Below the pieces are notes generated by a model. The model was not told the origin of the DNA. It did not search any database and was given only the letters and a program-made list of their open reading frames with translations. From the NCBI GenBank assembly GCA_964495075.1, contig CAZBUJ010000019.1, forward strand, positions 1 through 64,000: DNA of 64,000 bases, read 5' to 3'. Position numbers and translations under genes: made by a program. Shown one piece after another: positions 45,505-53,828 of this stretch; within the stretch, counting starts at the first letter, position 1, and each line of letters opens with the position of its first letter. The DNA comes from JAFGJQ01 sp964495075. GTDB taxonomy: Bacteria; Planctomycetota; Phycisphaerae; UBA1845.

Positions 45505-47139
45505 CTAGTTCTCGACGGGCGACACGGCCGCCGAGCAGCCGCTCGCCTTCTCCGCGATCGCGCGGTCGTACTGCTTGATCTTGCTCGCCGCCAGCAGGCA
45601 CGGCCGGCGGCCGATGATGACCGTCAACTCGTTCGATTGGAGCGCGTCCTTCAACAACGTCCCGAACTCGTCAGGATTGGCGAACGGGTCGGTGACGTAC
45701 ACGTTCTTGATGCCGAGCGATCTGGCCAGGTCCTCGAAGCACATCTTGTTCGTGGCCTGGTGATTAAGCGTGCGACCCGTGCCCGGATGCTCCTGGAGCC
45801 CGGTCATCGCCGTGGTGCCGTTGTCGAGAATCACCACTACGTGACCGGTGGGCGGCGGGTTGTAGACCATTTCCGCCAGCCCGGTGATGCCGCTGTGCAC
45901 GAACGTGCTGTCGCCGATGACGCTGACCACCCGACGGGCCTGCTCCTCCGGCAGGGCGTGCCGCATACCCAATCCGACGCCGATGCTCGCGCCCATGCAG
46001 ACGCAGGTGTCCATCGCGTTGAAGGGCGGCAGGGCGCCGAGGGTATAGCAGCCAATGTCGCCCGCCACGAAGCAGTCCTGATCGTGCAACGCCTGGAACG
46101 CGACGCGGTGCGGGCAGTTGGCGCACAAGGCCGGCGGCTTGCCCGCGGGTGGTACCGGTTCCGGCGATTCGTCGTTGGCGAGGATGCGGCGTACCCGAGC
46201 GACGTTCAGTTCCCCGAACCGGTACATCTCCGCCTTGCCTTCCACCGCCATGCCGCCGGTGCGAATGGCGTCCACCATGTACGGATCGCCTTCTTCAATC
46301 ACCACGCAACGGTCGACGCTGTCGACGAAGCGGCGGATCGTTTCGAGCGGCAGCGGGTAGGCCATGCCGAGCTTGAGGATCGACGCGTTCGGGGTCGCCT
46401 CGCGGGCGTGCACGTGCGAAATGCCGGCCGTGATGATCCCCAGCGACTTGTCCCCGTCGATCCGCACGTTGGGGCCGGACGCCTCGTTCCAGGCCAGGAT
46501 GTCGGCGAGCTTCTCGCGCAGCCGGCGGTGGGCCGGCCGCGCGTTGGCCGGAATCATCACCCGACCCTTGATGTCGTGCTCGAATGCCGGTGCTTGGGCG
46601 GGGCCGGCCACTTCGCGCCGTCCCACCACGGTCAGCGAGTGACACACCCGTGTCGTCATCCGCAGGATGACCGGGATCCGCCACCGTTCCGAAACCTCGA
46701 TCGCGAGAATCGTGAAGTCGTACGCTTCCTGGGAATCGGACGGCTCGAGCATGGGGACGCCTGCCGCCACCGCGTATCGCCGGTTGTCCTGCTCGTTCTG
46801 GCTGGAGGCCATGCCGGGATCGTCGGCCGACACGACGATCAGACCGCCCGACACGCCGGTGTACGCCGCCGTGAACAGCGGGTCCGCCGCCACGTTCAGC
46901 CCCACGTGCTTCATGGTGACCAGCGCCCGCATGCGGGCGTAAGCGGCCCCCAACGCGACCTCCATCGCCACCTTCTCATTGGGCGACCATTGGGCCCGCC
47001 CACCGAACCGGTCAAAGTTCTCCAGGATCTCCGTCGACGGCGTGCCGGGGTACCCGGCGCCGAGGCCGACGCCCGCGTCCACCGCGGCCTGCGCGACCGC
47101 CTCGTTTCCACTCAACAGCAAACGATCAGGATTGGTCAT
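45505..47139 (-). CDS. iorA: Indolepyruvate:ferredoxin oxidoreductase, alpha subunit without ferredoxin domain
   Basis: A 544-residue protein. N-terminal pyrimidine-binding domain: LSGNEAVAQAAVDAGVGLGA, GYPGTPSTEILE, and WSPNEKVAMEVALGAAYAR. The TPP-binding domain is near residues 365-480: CANCPHRVAFQAL, GDIGCYTLGALPPFNAMDTC, and GDSTFVHSGITGLAEMVYN. Typical IorA carries a C-terminal domain with two [4Fe-4S] motifs. Here the chain stops after PCLLAASKIKQYDRAIAEKA and no CxxCxxC follows, so electrons must leave through another protein. It precedes iorB on the same strand and probably shares its transcript. Confidence 0.9.
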   Translation of the reverse strand: MTNPDRLLLSGNEAVAQAAVDAGVGLGAGYPGTPSTEILENFDRFGGRAQWSPNEKVAMEVALGAAYARMRALVTMKHVGLNVAADPLFTAAYTGVSGGLIVVSADDPGMASSQNEQDNRRYAVAAGVPMLEPSDSQEAYDFTILAIEVSERWRIPVILRMTTRVCHSLTVVGRREVAGPAQAPAFEHDIKGRVMIPANARPAHRRLREKLADILAWNEASGPNVRIDGDKSLGIITAGISHVHAREATPNASILKLGMAYPLPLETIRRFVDSVDRCVVIEEGDPYMVDAIRTGGMAVEGKAEMYRFGELNVARVRRILANDESPEPVPPAGKPPALCANCPHRVAFQALHDQDCFVAGDIGCYTLGALPPFNAMDTCVCMGASIGVGLGMRHALPEEQARRVVSVIGDSTFVHSGITGLAEMVYNPPPTGHVVVILDNGTTAMTGLQEHPGTGRTLNHQATNKMCFEDLARSLGIKNVYVTDPFANPDEFGTLLKDALQSNELTVIIGRRPCLLAASKIKQYDRAIAEKASGCSAAVSPVEN

Positions 47140-47624
47140 TTCTGGCGCCTTCGATTCCGCCCCGTCCCCCCTGGGGGGCGGACGCCGATCGAACAGGATT
47201 GGTCATGGATCGCAAGCGGCCGGCTGCGCGACGCGTACGCCATGAGGCTGTTGGAACACGATTCCGGATCGTCGGGTACCCCGCGTACGTGGGGCCCGGG
47301 AACCGTACGAAAGCGGTACGTTTAGCACATTCTCCGCCGTCGTTCAAGCTGGCCCCGTGCGGCGCGAATCGCGCGGCCGATCGCCCGCGATGGCATCGCG
47401 GCCACCAGAGCCGGGCCCGGCTCATGCGGCGGCTGTTTTAGTAATCAAACACGACCGCGGCCGCGGCGGCGGTCGACTCGGGTTGCACCGCGCCCGTCGC
47501 CAGGAGATTATGGCCACGCCCGCGATCCGCCGCCCCATGCCGCCCCTGACCGGCACGCATCTGCGCGTCGGTGACGACGGTGCGGCGCGACGCCGCCGAC
47601 CGCGGGCCGTGAGGACGATCGCCA
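47140..47624. other. Divergent intergenic region upstream of iorA and glutaryl-CoA dehydrogenase
   Basis: About 485 bases without a supported gene. It contains a small inverted repeat CGTAC...GTACG near 47302-47322 and TGTTT...AAACA at 47434-47451 (five-bp arms, eight-base loop). No well-spaced promoter boxes were found for either gene. Confidence 0.5.
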
Positions 47625-48794
47625 ATGAACCACTATGAGCCAGTCGACTTCTATCTTCTCGATGAACTGTTGACCGACGAGCAGCGGATGATCGCGCACA
47701 CCGTGGCCCGATTCGTCGACGAACAGGTCATGCCCATCATCGTCGAACACAATCGGCGCGGCACGTTTCCGTCCGAACTGGTGCCGGTGATGGGCCGGCT
47801 CGGGCTCCTGGGTTCCAACCTCGACGGGTACGGCTGCGCCAACCTCGGAGCCATCGCGTACGGCCTGATCAATCGCGAACTCGAACGGGCGGACAGCGGG
47901 CTCCGCAGCTTCGTGTCCGTGCAGTCGAGCCTCGTCATGTGGCCGATTCACACCTTCGGCACCGACGAGCAAAAACAACGCTGGTTGCCCGCGTTGGCCG
48001 CCGGCCGGGCGATCGGCTGCTTCGGGCTCACCGAAGCGGACGCCGGCTCGGACCCCGCCCGGATGCGGACCACCGCCCGGGCCGACGGCGGCGACTACCT
48101 CCTCAACGGCTCCAAAATGTGGATCACCAACGGCAGCATCGCCGACGTGGCCGTGGTGTGGGCCAGACTCGACGGCCGCGTGTGCGGGTTCCTCGTCGAG
48201 AAGGACATGCCCGGGTTCACGGCCCCGGAAATCAAAAACAAAATGTCGCTGCGGACATCGGTGACCTCGGAGCTCGTGCTCGACAACGTGCGGGTGCCGA
48301 AGGAGAACCGGCTGCCCGGTGCCGATGGCGGCTTGAAGCACGCGCTGGCCTGCCTGAACCAGGCACGCTACAGCATCGCCTGGGGCGTCGTGGGGGCGGC
48401 CATGGCGTGCTACGACGAGGCCCTCCGGTACAGCAAGACGCGCACCCAGTTCGACAAGCCGATCGCCGGATTCCAACTCGTGCAGAAGAAACTCGCCTGG
48501 ATGGTCACTGAGATCACCAAGGCCCAACTGCTCGCCTATCGGCTCGGGCAACTCAAGGAGAGCGGGCAGGCGATGCACTATCACGTCTCCATGGCCAAGA
48601 TGAACAACGTGGACATCGCCCTGCAAATCGCCCGCGTCGCCCGCGATATTCTCGGCGCCGCCGGCATCGTGGACGACCACCACTGTGCGCGGCACATGTG
48701 CAACCTGGAAAGCGTGTTCACGTACGAAGGCACCCACGACATCCACACCCTCATCCTCGGTGAAGCCGTTACCGGTATCCCGGCCTATCGGTGA
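47625..48794 (+). CDS. gcdH: Glutaryl-CoA dehydrogenase
   Basis: A 389-residue acyl-CoA dehydrogenase. Features pointing to the glutaryl-CoA type are RSFVSVQSSLVM (with the Arg that binds the substrate carboxylate), GCFGLTEADAGSDPARMRT, NGSKMWITNGSIADV, QARYSIAWGVVGAA, and the catalytic Glu in TYEGTHDIHTLILG. The enzyme converts glutaryl-CoA to crotonyl-CoA in Lys, Trp and benzoate degradation; some anaerobes have a non-decarboxylating form, which cannot be told apart here. ATG 47625 follows GAGG by about ten bases. Its neighbour iorAB also serves amino-acid breakdown. Confidence 0.9.
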   Translation: MNHYEPVDFYLLDELLTDEQRMIAHTVARFVDEQVMPIIVEHNRRGTFPSELVPVMGRLGLLGSNLDGYGCANLGAIAYGLINRELERADSGLRSFVSVQSSLVMWPIHTFGTDEQKQRWLPALAAGRAIGCFGLTEADAGSDPARMRTTARADGGDYLLNGSKMWITNGSIADVAVVWARLDGRVCGFLVEKDMPGFTAPEIKNKMSLRTSVTSELVLDNVRVPKENRLPGADGGLKHALACLNQARYSIAWGVVGAAMACYDEALRYSKTRTQFDKPIAGFQLVQKKLAWMVTEITKAQLLAYRLGQLKESGQAMHYHVSMAKMNNVDIALQIARVARDILGAAGIVDDHHCARHMCNLESVFTYEGTHDIHTLILGEAVTGIPAYR

Positions 48795-48841
48795 CGCCAG
48801 GTCGGGCCGGCTTCGCCGCCACGACGTCCGCTCCGATGGCG

Positions 48842-48871
48842 TTGGTGCCGTCCGGCCCGCGCGATTACAAT
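48842..48871 (+). promoter_or_regulatory. sigma-70-type promoter candidate just before the second sigma-54 activator
   Basis: TTGGTG (48842-48847) and TACAAT (48866-48871) are 18 bases apart. The expected start is near 48878, only about three bases before ATG 48881, which also lacks a strong ribosome binding site. Leaderless expression is possible. Confidence 0.35.
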
Positions 48872-48880
48872 AGGCGCGGT

Positions 48881-50245
48881 ATGGAACACGACCCTACACG
48901 CCCGACCCACGATCCCGAGATGGTCCTGACGATCCTGGACTCCGTCGCCGACGGCGTCTTCACCGTCGACCACGAATTCATCATCACCAGCTTCAACCGG
49001 GCCGCCGAGCGCATCACCGGGTTCAAGGCCGACGAGGCGATCGGTGAACGGTGCTACAACATCTTCCGCGCCCCAGTGTGCCAGCACGGGTGCCTGCTGG
49101 CCGACACGATCCGCACCGGCCGGCCCGTCAGTGGCCTGGAGCTGACCATTCTCAACCGCCGAAACGAGGAAGTGCCGATCAGCATTTCAACGGCGGTCCT
49201 CCGGGATGAGCACGGCAGCGTGCTCGGCGGCGTGGAGACCTTTCGGGACATGACGGCGGTGGCCAGCCTGCGACAGACGATGCGGCGCCGCTACACGCTG
49301 CGGGACATGCTCAGCAAGAACCACCGCATGCGGGAGGTCTTCGCGCTGGTGCCCGACGTGGCCGGCAGTTCCGCCGCCGTCCTCATTCAAGGCGAGACGG
49401 GCACCGGAAAAGAACTGCTCGCCCGCGCCCTCCACCACGAGAGTCCGCGGTGCGATGGTCCGTTCGTCAAGGTCAACTGCGGCGCGCTGCCCGACTCGCT
49501 GCTTGAGTCGGAGTTGTTCGGCCATGTCGCCGGCGCGTTCACCGACGCGCGAACCGACCGCCAGGGCCGGTTCGAGTTGGCCGACCAGGGCACGATCTTT
49601 CTCGACGAGGTCGGCGACATGTCGCAGGCGATGCAGGTCAAACTGCTCCGCGTCATTCAGGAGGGCGCGTTCGAGCGCGTGGGGTCGAGCAGAACGCAGT
49701 CCACCGACGCCCGTGTCGTTGCGGCCACCCACCGGGACTTGCGCCAGGACGTGGCGGCCGGTCGCTTCCGCGAGGATCTCTACTATCGCATCAACACCGT
49801 TCGACTGACGCTGCCGCCGTTGCGCGAACGCCGCGAAGACATTCCGCTCCTCACCGAGCATTTCATCGAGCGGTTCAACGGGCTGACCGGCAAACAGGTG
49901 GGCGCGGTGTCCGGCGACGCGATGCTGGCATTGATGCGGTACGACTGGCCGGGCAACGTGCGCGAACTCGAACACGCCGTGGAACATGCGTTCGTGCTCA
50001 CCAAGGGGCCGTCCATCGAACTGAGCCACCTCCCCAAAGAGCTGGCCCCGGGGTTGGCCCAGCCCGCCGCGCCGACCGATCCCGCCCTCGGCATGCCGGA
50101 AAAACTCGCCGACGTCGAGCGCGGAGCAATCGAGGCGGCGTTGCGCCGTCACCGATGGAATCGGGCCGCCGCCAGCCGCGAACTCGGCATGAGCCGCACC
50201 ACCCTCTGGCGCCGAATGCGCAAACTCGGTATCCCCGCCCGATGA
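48881..50245 (+). CDS. Sigma-54-dependent activator: Cys-PAS, AAA+, Fis-type HTH (paralogue of 33891)
   Basis: A 454-residue enhancer-binding protein. PAS domain about 12-125 with Cys 58, 67 and 71 (RCYNIFRAPVCQHGCLLAD), the same C-x8-C-x3-C spacing as in the activator at 33891. The AAA+ domain has Walker A GETGTGKE, GAFTDA in place of GAFTGA, Walker B GTIFLDEVGD and FREDLYYRINT. The end is a Fis-type HTH (RAAASRELGMSRTTLWRRMR). It is followed by palindromic sites and the NifX/DUF5320/ferredoxin operon, its likely target. ATG 48881 is chosen because the preceding longer frame overlaps gcdH. Confidence 0.9.
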   Translation: MEHDPTRPTHDPEMVLTILDSVADGVFTVDHEFIITSFNRAAERITGFKADEAIGERCYNIFRAPVCQHGCLLADTIRTGRPVSGLELTILNRRNEEVPISISTAVLRDEHGSVLGGVETFRDMTAVASLRQTMRRRYTLRDMLSKNHRMREVFALVPDVAGSSAAVLIQGETGTGKELLARALHHESPRCDGPFVKVNCGALPDSLLESELFGHVAGAFTDARTDRQGRFELADQGTIFLDEVGDMSQAMQVKLLRVIQEGAFERVGSSRTQSTDARVVAATHRDLRQDVAAGRFREDLYYRINTVRLTLPPLRERREDIPLLTEHFIERFNGLTGKQVGAVSGDAMLALMRYDWPGNVRELEHAVEHAFVLTKGPSIELSHLPKELAPGLAQPAAPTDPALGMPEKLADVERGAIEAALRRHRWNRAAASRELGMSRTTLWRRMRKLGIPAR

Positions 50246-50253
50246 TCCAACAC

Positions 50254-50360
50254 TGAAACGAATAGTTTCGTCTTGTTTCATGAGCGGTGAGATGTCACAA
50301 GATCTTTATTTACACCATGTTATATTCAACGCCGAGAGATTCATGTTTCATTCGTGAAAC
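50254..50360. promoter_or_regulatory. Cluster of GTTTCA/TGAAAC palindromic sites
   Basis: Copies are TGAAAC at 50254, GTTTC at 50265, GTTTCA at 50275, and a perfect palindrome GTTTCA-TTCG-TGAAAC at 50345-50360. The first two also form an inverted repeat (GAAAC-5-GTTTC). They occupy an AT-rich island just after the activator gene and 120-225 bases upstream of the NifX-like gene, a distance typical of activator binding sites for sigma-54 promoters. Confidence 0.55.
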
Positions 50361-50367
50361 GCTATAG

Positions 50368-50382
50368 TGGCTGCCCGCTTGG
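50368..50382 (+). promoter_or_regulatory. Imperfect sigma-54-like promoter element
   Basis: TGGCTGCCCGCTTGG matches TGGCACN5TTGC except at two -24 positions and at the -12 C, which is G here. It lies eight bases after the GTTTCA palindrome and about 100 bases before the NifX-like gene. The changed -12 base makes this uncertain. Confidence 0.3.
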
Positions 50383-50479
50383 GCCAGCATGGTCGTAACA
50401 TCGTTGATACAAGTTGGTTATGCAAAATCGCCGCCGCAGGCACCAACGTTGCCCCTCTGATCACCGCGGAGGTGGTCCA

Positions 50480-50935
50480 GTGAAGGTCGCCGTTGTTCTA
50501 TTCCGTGACGCCGTGTGCCCGCGGTTTGCCTGCGCGACGCAATTGCTGCTGGCCACGGTGGACCAGGGCCGCGTCACCGACCGCAAAGTGATCGCGCTGG
50601 AGGGGCGGCTACCGACCCAGTACGCCCACCATATCGCGTCACTGGGCGTGCAGACGCTCATCTGTGGTGGAATCCACCGAAGGTTCCTGCACGATCTGCA
50701 ACGGGAAGGGATCCAGGTGATCTGGGGCGTCATCGGGTCGGCGGAGGACGCGCTGGCAGCCCTCAGTACAGGGGCGCTGCGCCCGGATCAGTTTCTGTGC
50801 CGACCGAACCGACCACGGAGTGGTCCCCGCGGCGGCCGCGTCTTTGACCACATGAGCGAACGAACGCGGTGCACACCCCCGCTGAGGCGAAGAGTGCGGG
50901 GCGGGGGTTGTCGTTCCGAAGGCACTGGCGATTGA
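50480..50935 (+). CDS. NifX/NafY-fold (dinitrogenase cofactor biosynthesis-like) protein
   Basis: A 151-residue protein. The first 110 residues match the NifX/NifB-C-terminal/MTH1175 fold: KVAVVLFRDAVCPRFACATQ, then TQYAHHIASLGVQTLICGGI, and a final GVIGSAEDALAALSTGAL. The tail is Arg/Gly-rich. In nitrogenase systems this fold carries FeMo-cofactor; stand-alone members in anaerobes have no settled role. No nif genes are present here. GTG 50480 follows GGAGGTGG by four bases. It is first of three genes (50, then overlap) with DUF5320 and ferredoxin, a combination known in anaerobes with MTH1175-like proteins. Confidence 0.75.
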   Translation: MKVAVVLFRDAVCPRFACATQLLLATVDQGRVTDRKVIALEGRLPTQYAHHIASLGVQTLICGGIHRRFLHDLQREGIQVIWGVIGSAEDALAALSTGALRPDQFLCRPNRPRSGPRGGRVFDHMSERTRCTPPLRRRVRGGGCRSEGTGD

Positions 50936-50985
50936 ACGCCCGGCGGGCAATGCGTCGGCTGCCAACAACGGAGGAGTGTGATTCG

Positions 50986-51306
50986 ATGCCAGGTGGAGAT
51001 GGAACGGGACCCCCGGTGGGTGGATCAACCGATGGAGGGGGCGAGTGGCGTGGGGCCGGCACGGGGTGGCTCGGTCGGGGCGCCGGCGCCGCATGTGATT
51101 GGGGTGTCGGGCGGCGGCGTGGATGGCGGCATCGCTGTCGCGCGACCGACCGTCCCGGTTGGGCCAGGGGGGAGTTCGCGGCGCCGACGCCGGACGAGGA
51201 GTTGGACACCCTGAGGGCACGTGTGCGGCAACTCGAAAGCGCGCTCGATGCGATCAACGGTCGACTGGAACAACTGACGGCAGGCCAGCAGAAAGGCGAT
51301 AACTGA
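50986..51306 (+). CDS. DUF5320-like small protein
   Basis: A 106-residue protein with the DUF5320 pattern: a start of MPGGDGTGPPVGG, a Gly/Arg-rich middle (GRGAGAACDWGVGRRRG), and a C-terminal coiled coil (EELDTLRARVRQLESALDAI). The cysteines in the middle are few. DUF5320 proteins are companions of NifX-like and ferredoxin/Mrp-type proteins in anaerobes. ATG 50986 follows GGAGGAG by about eight bases. Its stop overlaps the ATG of the ferredoxin gene. Confidence 0.7.
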   Translation: MPGGDGTGPPVGGSTDGGGEWRGAGTGWLGRGAGAACDWGVGRRRGWRHRCRATDRPGWARGEFAAPTPDEELDTLRARVRQLESALDAINGRLEQLTAGQQKGDN

Positions 51307-51695
51307 TGCATCGAGAAGGTGCCGGGCAGTGTCACGGCAGAAGAGGTGTTGGTTCGGGGCAAGGCGGACGCCTCCGTGGTCGTGGTCGGCGAGAATGCCA
51401 GGGTCGCGGCCGCGGGGACGGACAGTGCCGTCGGGAGCGCGACGCGGCCGCATCGACGGAATGTTGGCGGCAGGCGGAACGCAGCCCGGACGCGGTCGCG
51501 GCGGTGGCGGTACCAGTCGTGGACACCGAAACGTGCTCGCTGTGCGGCTTGTGCGAGAGCGTCTGCCTGATGCACGCGATTCGTGTGGACGACAGCGTGC
51601 ACATCGACCTCGCCCTGTGCACGGGTTGCGGCGATTGCCTGGACCAGTGCCCGGTTGGCGCGATCGAAATGAAGCCGCCGGACGCCATGGAATGA
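51306..51695 (+). CDS. Two-cluster ferredoxin with RG-rich N-terminus
   Basis: A 129-residue protein. Residues 1-65 are Gly/Arg/Gln-rich. The C-terminal half has two [4Fe-4S] motifs: CSLCGLCESVCLMHAI and CTGCGDCLDQCPVGAI. ATG 51306 shares a base with the preceding stop, so it is translationally coupled. An alternative frame from 51319 is also open in the first half but lacks the ferredoxin motifs. As a partner of the NifX-like and DUF5320 proteins it may supply electrons or clusters (inference). Confidence 0.8.
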   Translation: MHREGAGQCHGRRGVGSGQGGRLRGRGRRECQGRGRGDGQCRRERDAAASTECWRQAERSPDAVAAVAVPVVDTETCSLCGLCESVCLMHAIRVDDSVHIDLALCTGCGDCLDQCPVGAIEMKPPDAME

Positions 51696-52076
51696 TGCCG
51701 GCCCCGGATGGGCAAGATCGAGTCTTGGCAGGGCCCGGGCGGTGCCGCTCAATCGCGAGTTCACACGCCTTGGCCCTAGCGTGCGACCGACGGGATTGAC
51801 GGCCCGCCTGGGAGCCCCTGGCCGCGATCGTGCCAGATGTATCGGTCGGCGGGAATCTCGAGGCTGACGTGACGCCGCCCCACGAGGTGCGAGTACGCCC
51901 CCGGGGTCCGTTCGCCGTCGGGCTCGATGCCCGGTGCCGGTACGACGTGCACCTCATCGCGCCAGGGCACGGCGCGGGCTGCCCAGCAAGCGCGCGAATA
52001 CGCAAGCGATTCCCGTCCCGGCGCAAACACGGCGCGGCCGGCAGTCGTATGGCGATTGGCTGATCGACGGTACCCG
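51696..52076. other. Gap with a doubtful small open frame
   Basis: About 380 bases between the ferredoxin and aldolase stops. A minus-strand frame 52030-51776 (84 codons, GTG start) reads with some protein-like character (AYSHLVGRRHVSLEIPADRY) but has no clear ribosome binding site and no family. A plus-strand frame over the same bases is equally open. I do not call either as a gene. Confidence 0.3.
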
Positions 52077-53129
52077 TCAGGCGACGATGATGCCCGGCTC
52101 CAGGTATACGTCTTGGATCGTGTTGAGTAGCTGCACGCCCTCCTGCATCGGTCGCTGGAAGGCCTTGCGGCCCGAGATTAGACCCGTGCCCCCGGCTCGC
52201 TTGTTCACCACGGCGGTGATCGCTGCGTCCTGGAAATCGTTGGCCCCGGAGGCGCCGCCCGAGTTGATCAGGCCGATCCGACCCATGTAGCAGCCCGCCA
52301 CCTGGTACCGCGTGAGGTCGATGGGGTGAGCGCTCGTCAGCTTGTCGTAGACCGCTTTGTGCGTCTTGCCGAAGCTCAAGGCCGTGAATCCGCCGTTCGT
52401 GGTCGGCGCCTTCTGCTTGATCAGATCCGCCGCGATCGTTACGCCGAGGTGGTTGGCCTGACTCGTCATGTCGGCCGACGTGTGGTAGTCCACGCCGTCC
52501 TTCTTGAAGGCGGCGTTCCGCAGGTAGCACCACAGCACCGTGAACATCCCAAGCTCGTGAGCTGCCTGAAACGCGTGCGATATCTCCTCAATCTGCCGCG
52601 AGGACTCTGCGGAACCGAAGTAGATGGTCGCCCCGATGCCCGCCGCACCCATGTCCCACGCCTGCTCGACGGACGCGAACAGCCGCTGGTCATACTTGTT
52701 GGGATAGGTCAGCAACTCGTTGTGATTGATCTTGACGATGAACGGGATCTTGTGGGCGTATTTGCGCGACACGATCGCGAGCACCCCCATGGTGCTGGCC
52801 ACCGCGTTGCAGCCGCCCTCGATGGCCAGCCTGACGATGTTCTCCGGATCGAAGTAGGCGGGGTTCGGCGCGAACGACGCCCCGGCGGTGTGCTCGATGC
52901 CCTGATCCACGGGCAGAATCGACATGTGGCCCGTGCCCTTCAGCCGACCGTGATGGTAAAGCCACGCCAGCCGGTTCAGCACGCGATTCGGCCGGTCGGA
53001 CGGGACGAACAGGCGGTCGATCACGTCCGGCCCCGGCAAATGCAGGGTCTCGCGTGGAATCGTCTGGCATTGATGCTCCAGCAGCGACGTGCCCTGATCC
53101 CCGAGGAGTTCGACAATTCTGTCCATCAT
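52077..53129 (-). CDS. fbaB: Class I fructose-bisphosphate aldolase, archaeal/FbaB type
   Basis: A 350-residue DhnA/FbaB-type class I aldolase. Key segments: STMGVLAIVSRKYAHKIPF, FIVKINHNELL (Lys in the likely Schiff-base strand), GAAGIGATIYFGSAESSRQI, and GGASGANDFQDA near the end, with GRKAFQRPMQEGVQLLN. It cleaves fructose 1,6-bisphosphate in glycolysis or works in reverse. ATG 53129 is about eight bases after GGGAG; a second ATG follows at 53126. The upstream extension to 53327 lacks support. Confidence 0.9.
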   Translation of the reverse strand: MMDRIVELLGDQGTSLLEHQCQTIPRETLHLPGPDVIDRLFVPSDRPNRVLNRLAWLYHHGRLKGTGHMSILPVDQGIEHTAGASFAPNPAYFDPENIVRLAIEGGCNAVASTMGVLAIVSRKYAHKIPFIVKINHNELLTYPNKYDQRLFASVEQAWDMGAAGIGATIYFGSAESSRQIEEISHAFQAAHELGMFTVLWCYLRNAAFKKDGVDYHTSADMTSQANHLGVTIAADLIKQKAPTTNGGFTALSFGKTHKAVYDKLTSAHPIDLTRYQVAGCYMGRIGLINSGGASGANDFQDAAITAVVNKRAGGTGLISGRKAFQRPMQEGVQLLNTIQDVYLEPGIIVA

Positions 53130-53828
53130 GATTAATTCTCCCGAGTCAGTTGAAGAACCGTCACGTCGAGGTGCGCCCCGGATGTTCGCCCGCCGCGGCC
53201 GCGACGCGGGTACTCCCCACGTGGACGGCGCCCGTTTGCCGCCGCCGGACAACCCGGTGGCCACGGCGCGTAGTGCTACCCCATCGCCGCCGGTTGGGCA
53301 AGAGGCGGAATCGCCACCGCAGCCCATGGCAGGTCGTGCGTCCCACGCGTGCGGGCCCAGGAGCTCACAACCCGACGATCAAGATCAGTACCACTGCGAA
53401 TCACGAGGGCGTGGATGGGCGGACGATCGACACGCACGACGCAACGCGCGGGCTATTCACCCGACACGGCGCCGGTTCGCGCACCGACGTGTCGCCAGAG
53501 CCGTCGCTTCGACCCCGGCCGCGCGCGAGTCCACGTCCCGTCACCCGTCGCACCGAGCACGCGGCGCCGCGCGCCGGTCATTCGCATCGACGCCGATCGC
53601 CGCACCGCACGCGACGCATAATTGCGGCAAATACGACAACATAGATAAAGTGCAATGTAACTTTTTGCATTATCATTGGCTAATGCATATCGGATGTGGT
53701 ACATTTTGGCGCGTCGCCACGGCGCATATCCGGTCGGTGACGATAGCCGGTCAAGGGGATGGGAAGTCGTTGGCTCATGCCATCCCTCGCTGGATTTCAT
53801 TCCACATCGCAAACAGGGAGCGAAGACT
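53130..53828. other. Intergenic region with an AT-rich operator-like palindrome
   Basis: About 700 bases between divergent genes with no supported gene. Near 53630-53700 the base composition becomes AT-rich. TGCATTA (53666-53672) and TAATGCA (53681-53687) form a perfect 7-bp inverted repeat with an eight-base spacer, possibly an operator for the secreted-protein gene at 53829. Confidence 0.5.

Noticed and set aside
45307..47325. 672-codon plus-strand open frame
   Set aside because: Antisense to iorA and iorB, whose family motifs are clear.
50480..50935. Nitrogenase cofactor gene of a nif cluster
   Set aside because: No nifHDK, nifB, nifE or nifN is seen, so only the fold-level call is kept.
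50978..51214. Alternative plus-strand frame over the DUF5320-like gene
   Set aside because: It lacks the MPGGDGTGP start and the coiled-coil end that define the chosen frame.
51025..52533. 502-codon minus-strand open frame
   Set aside because: Overlaps the aldolase in another frame and runs antisense to the DUF5320 and ferredoxin genes; composition is Arg/Pro/Ser-rich without motifs.
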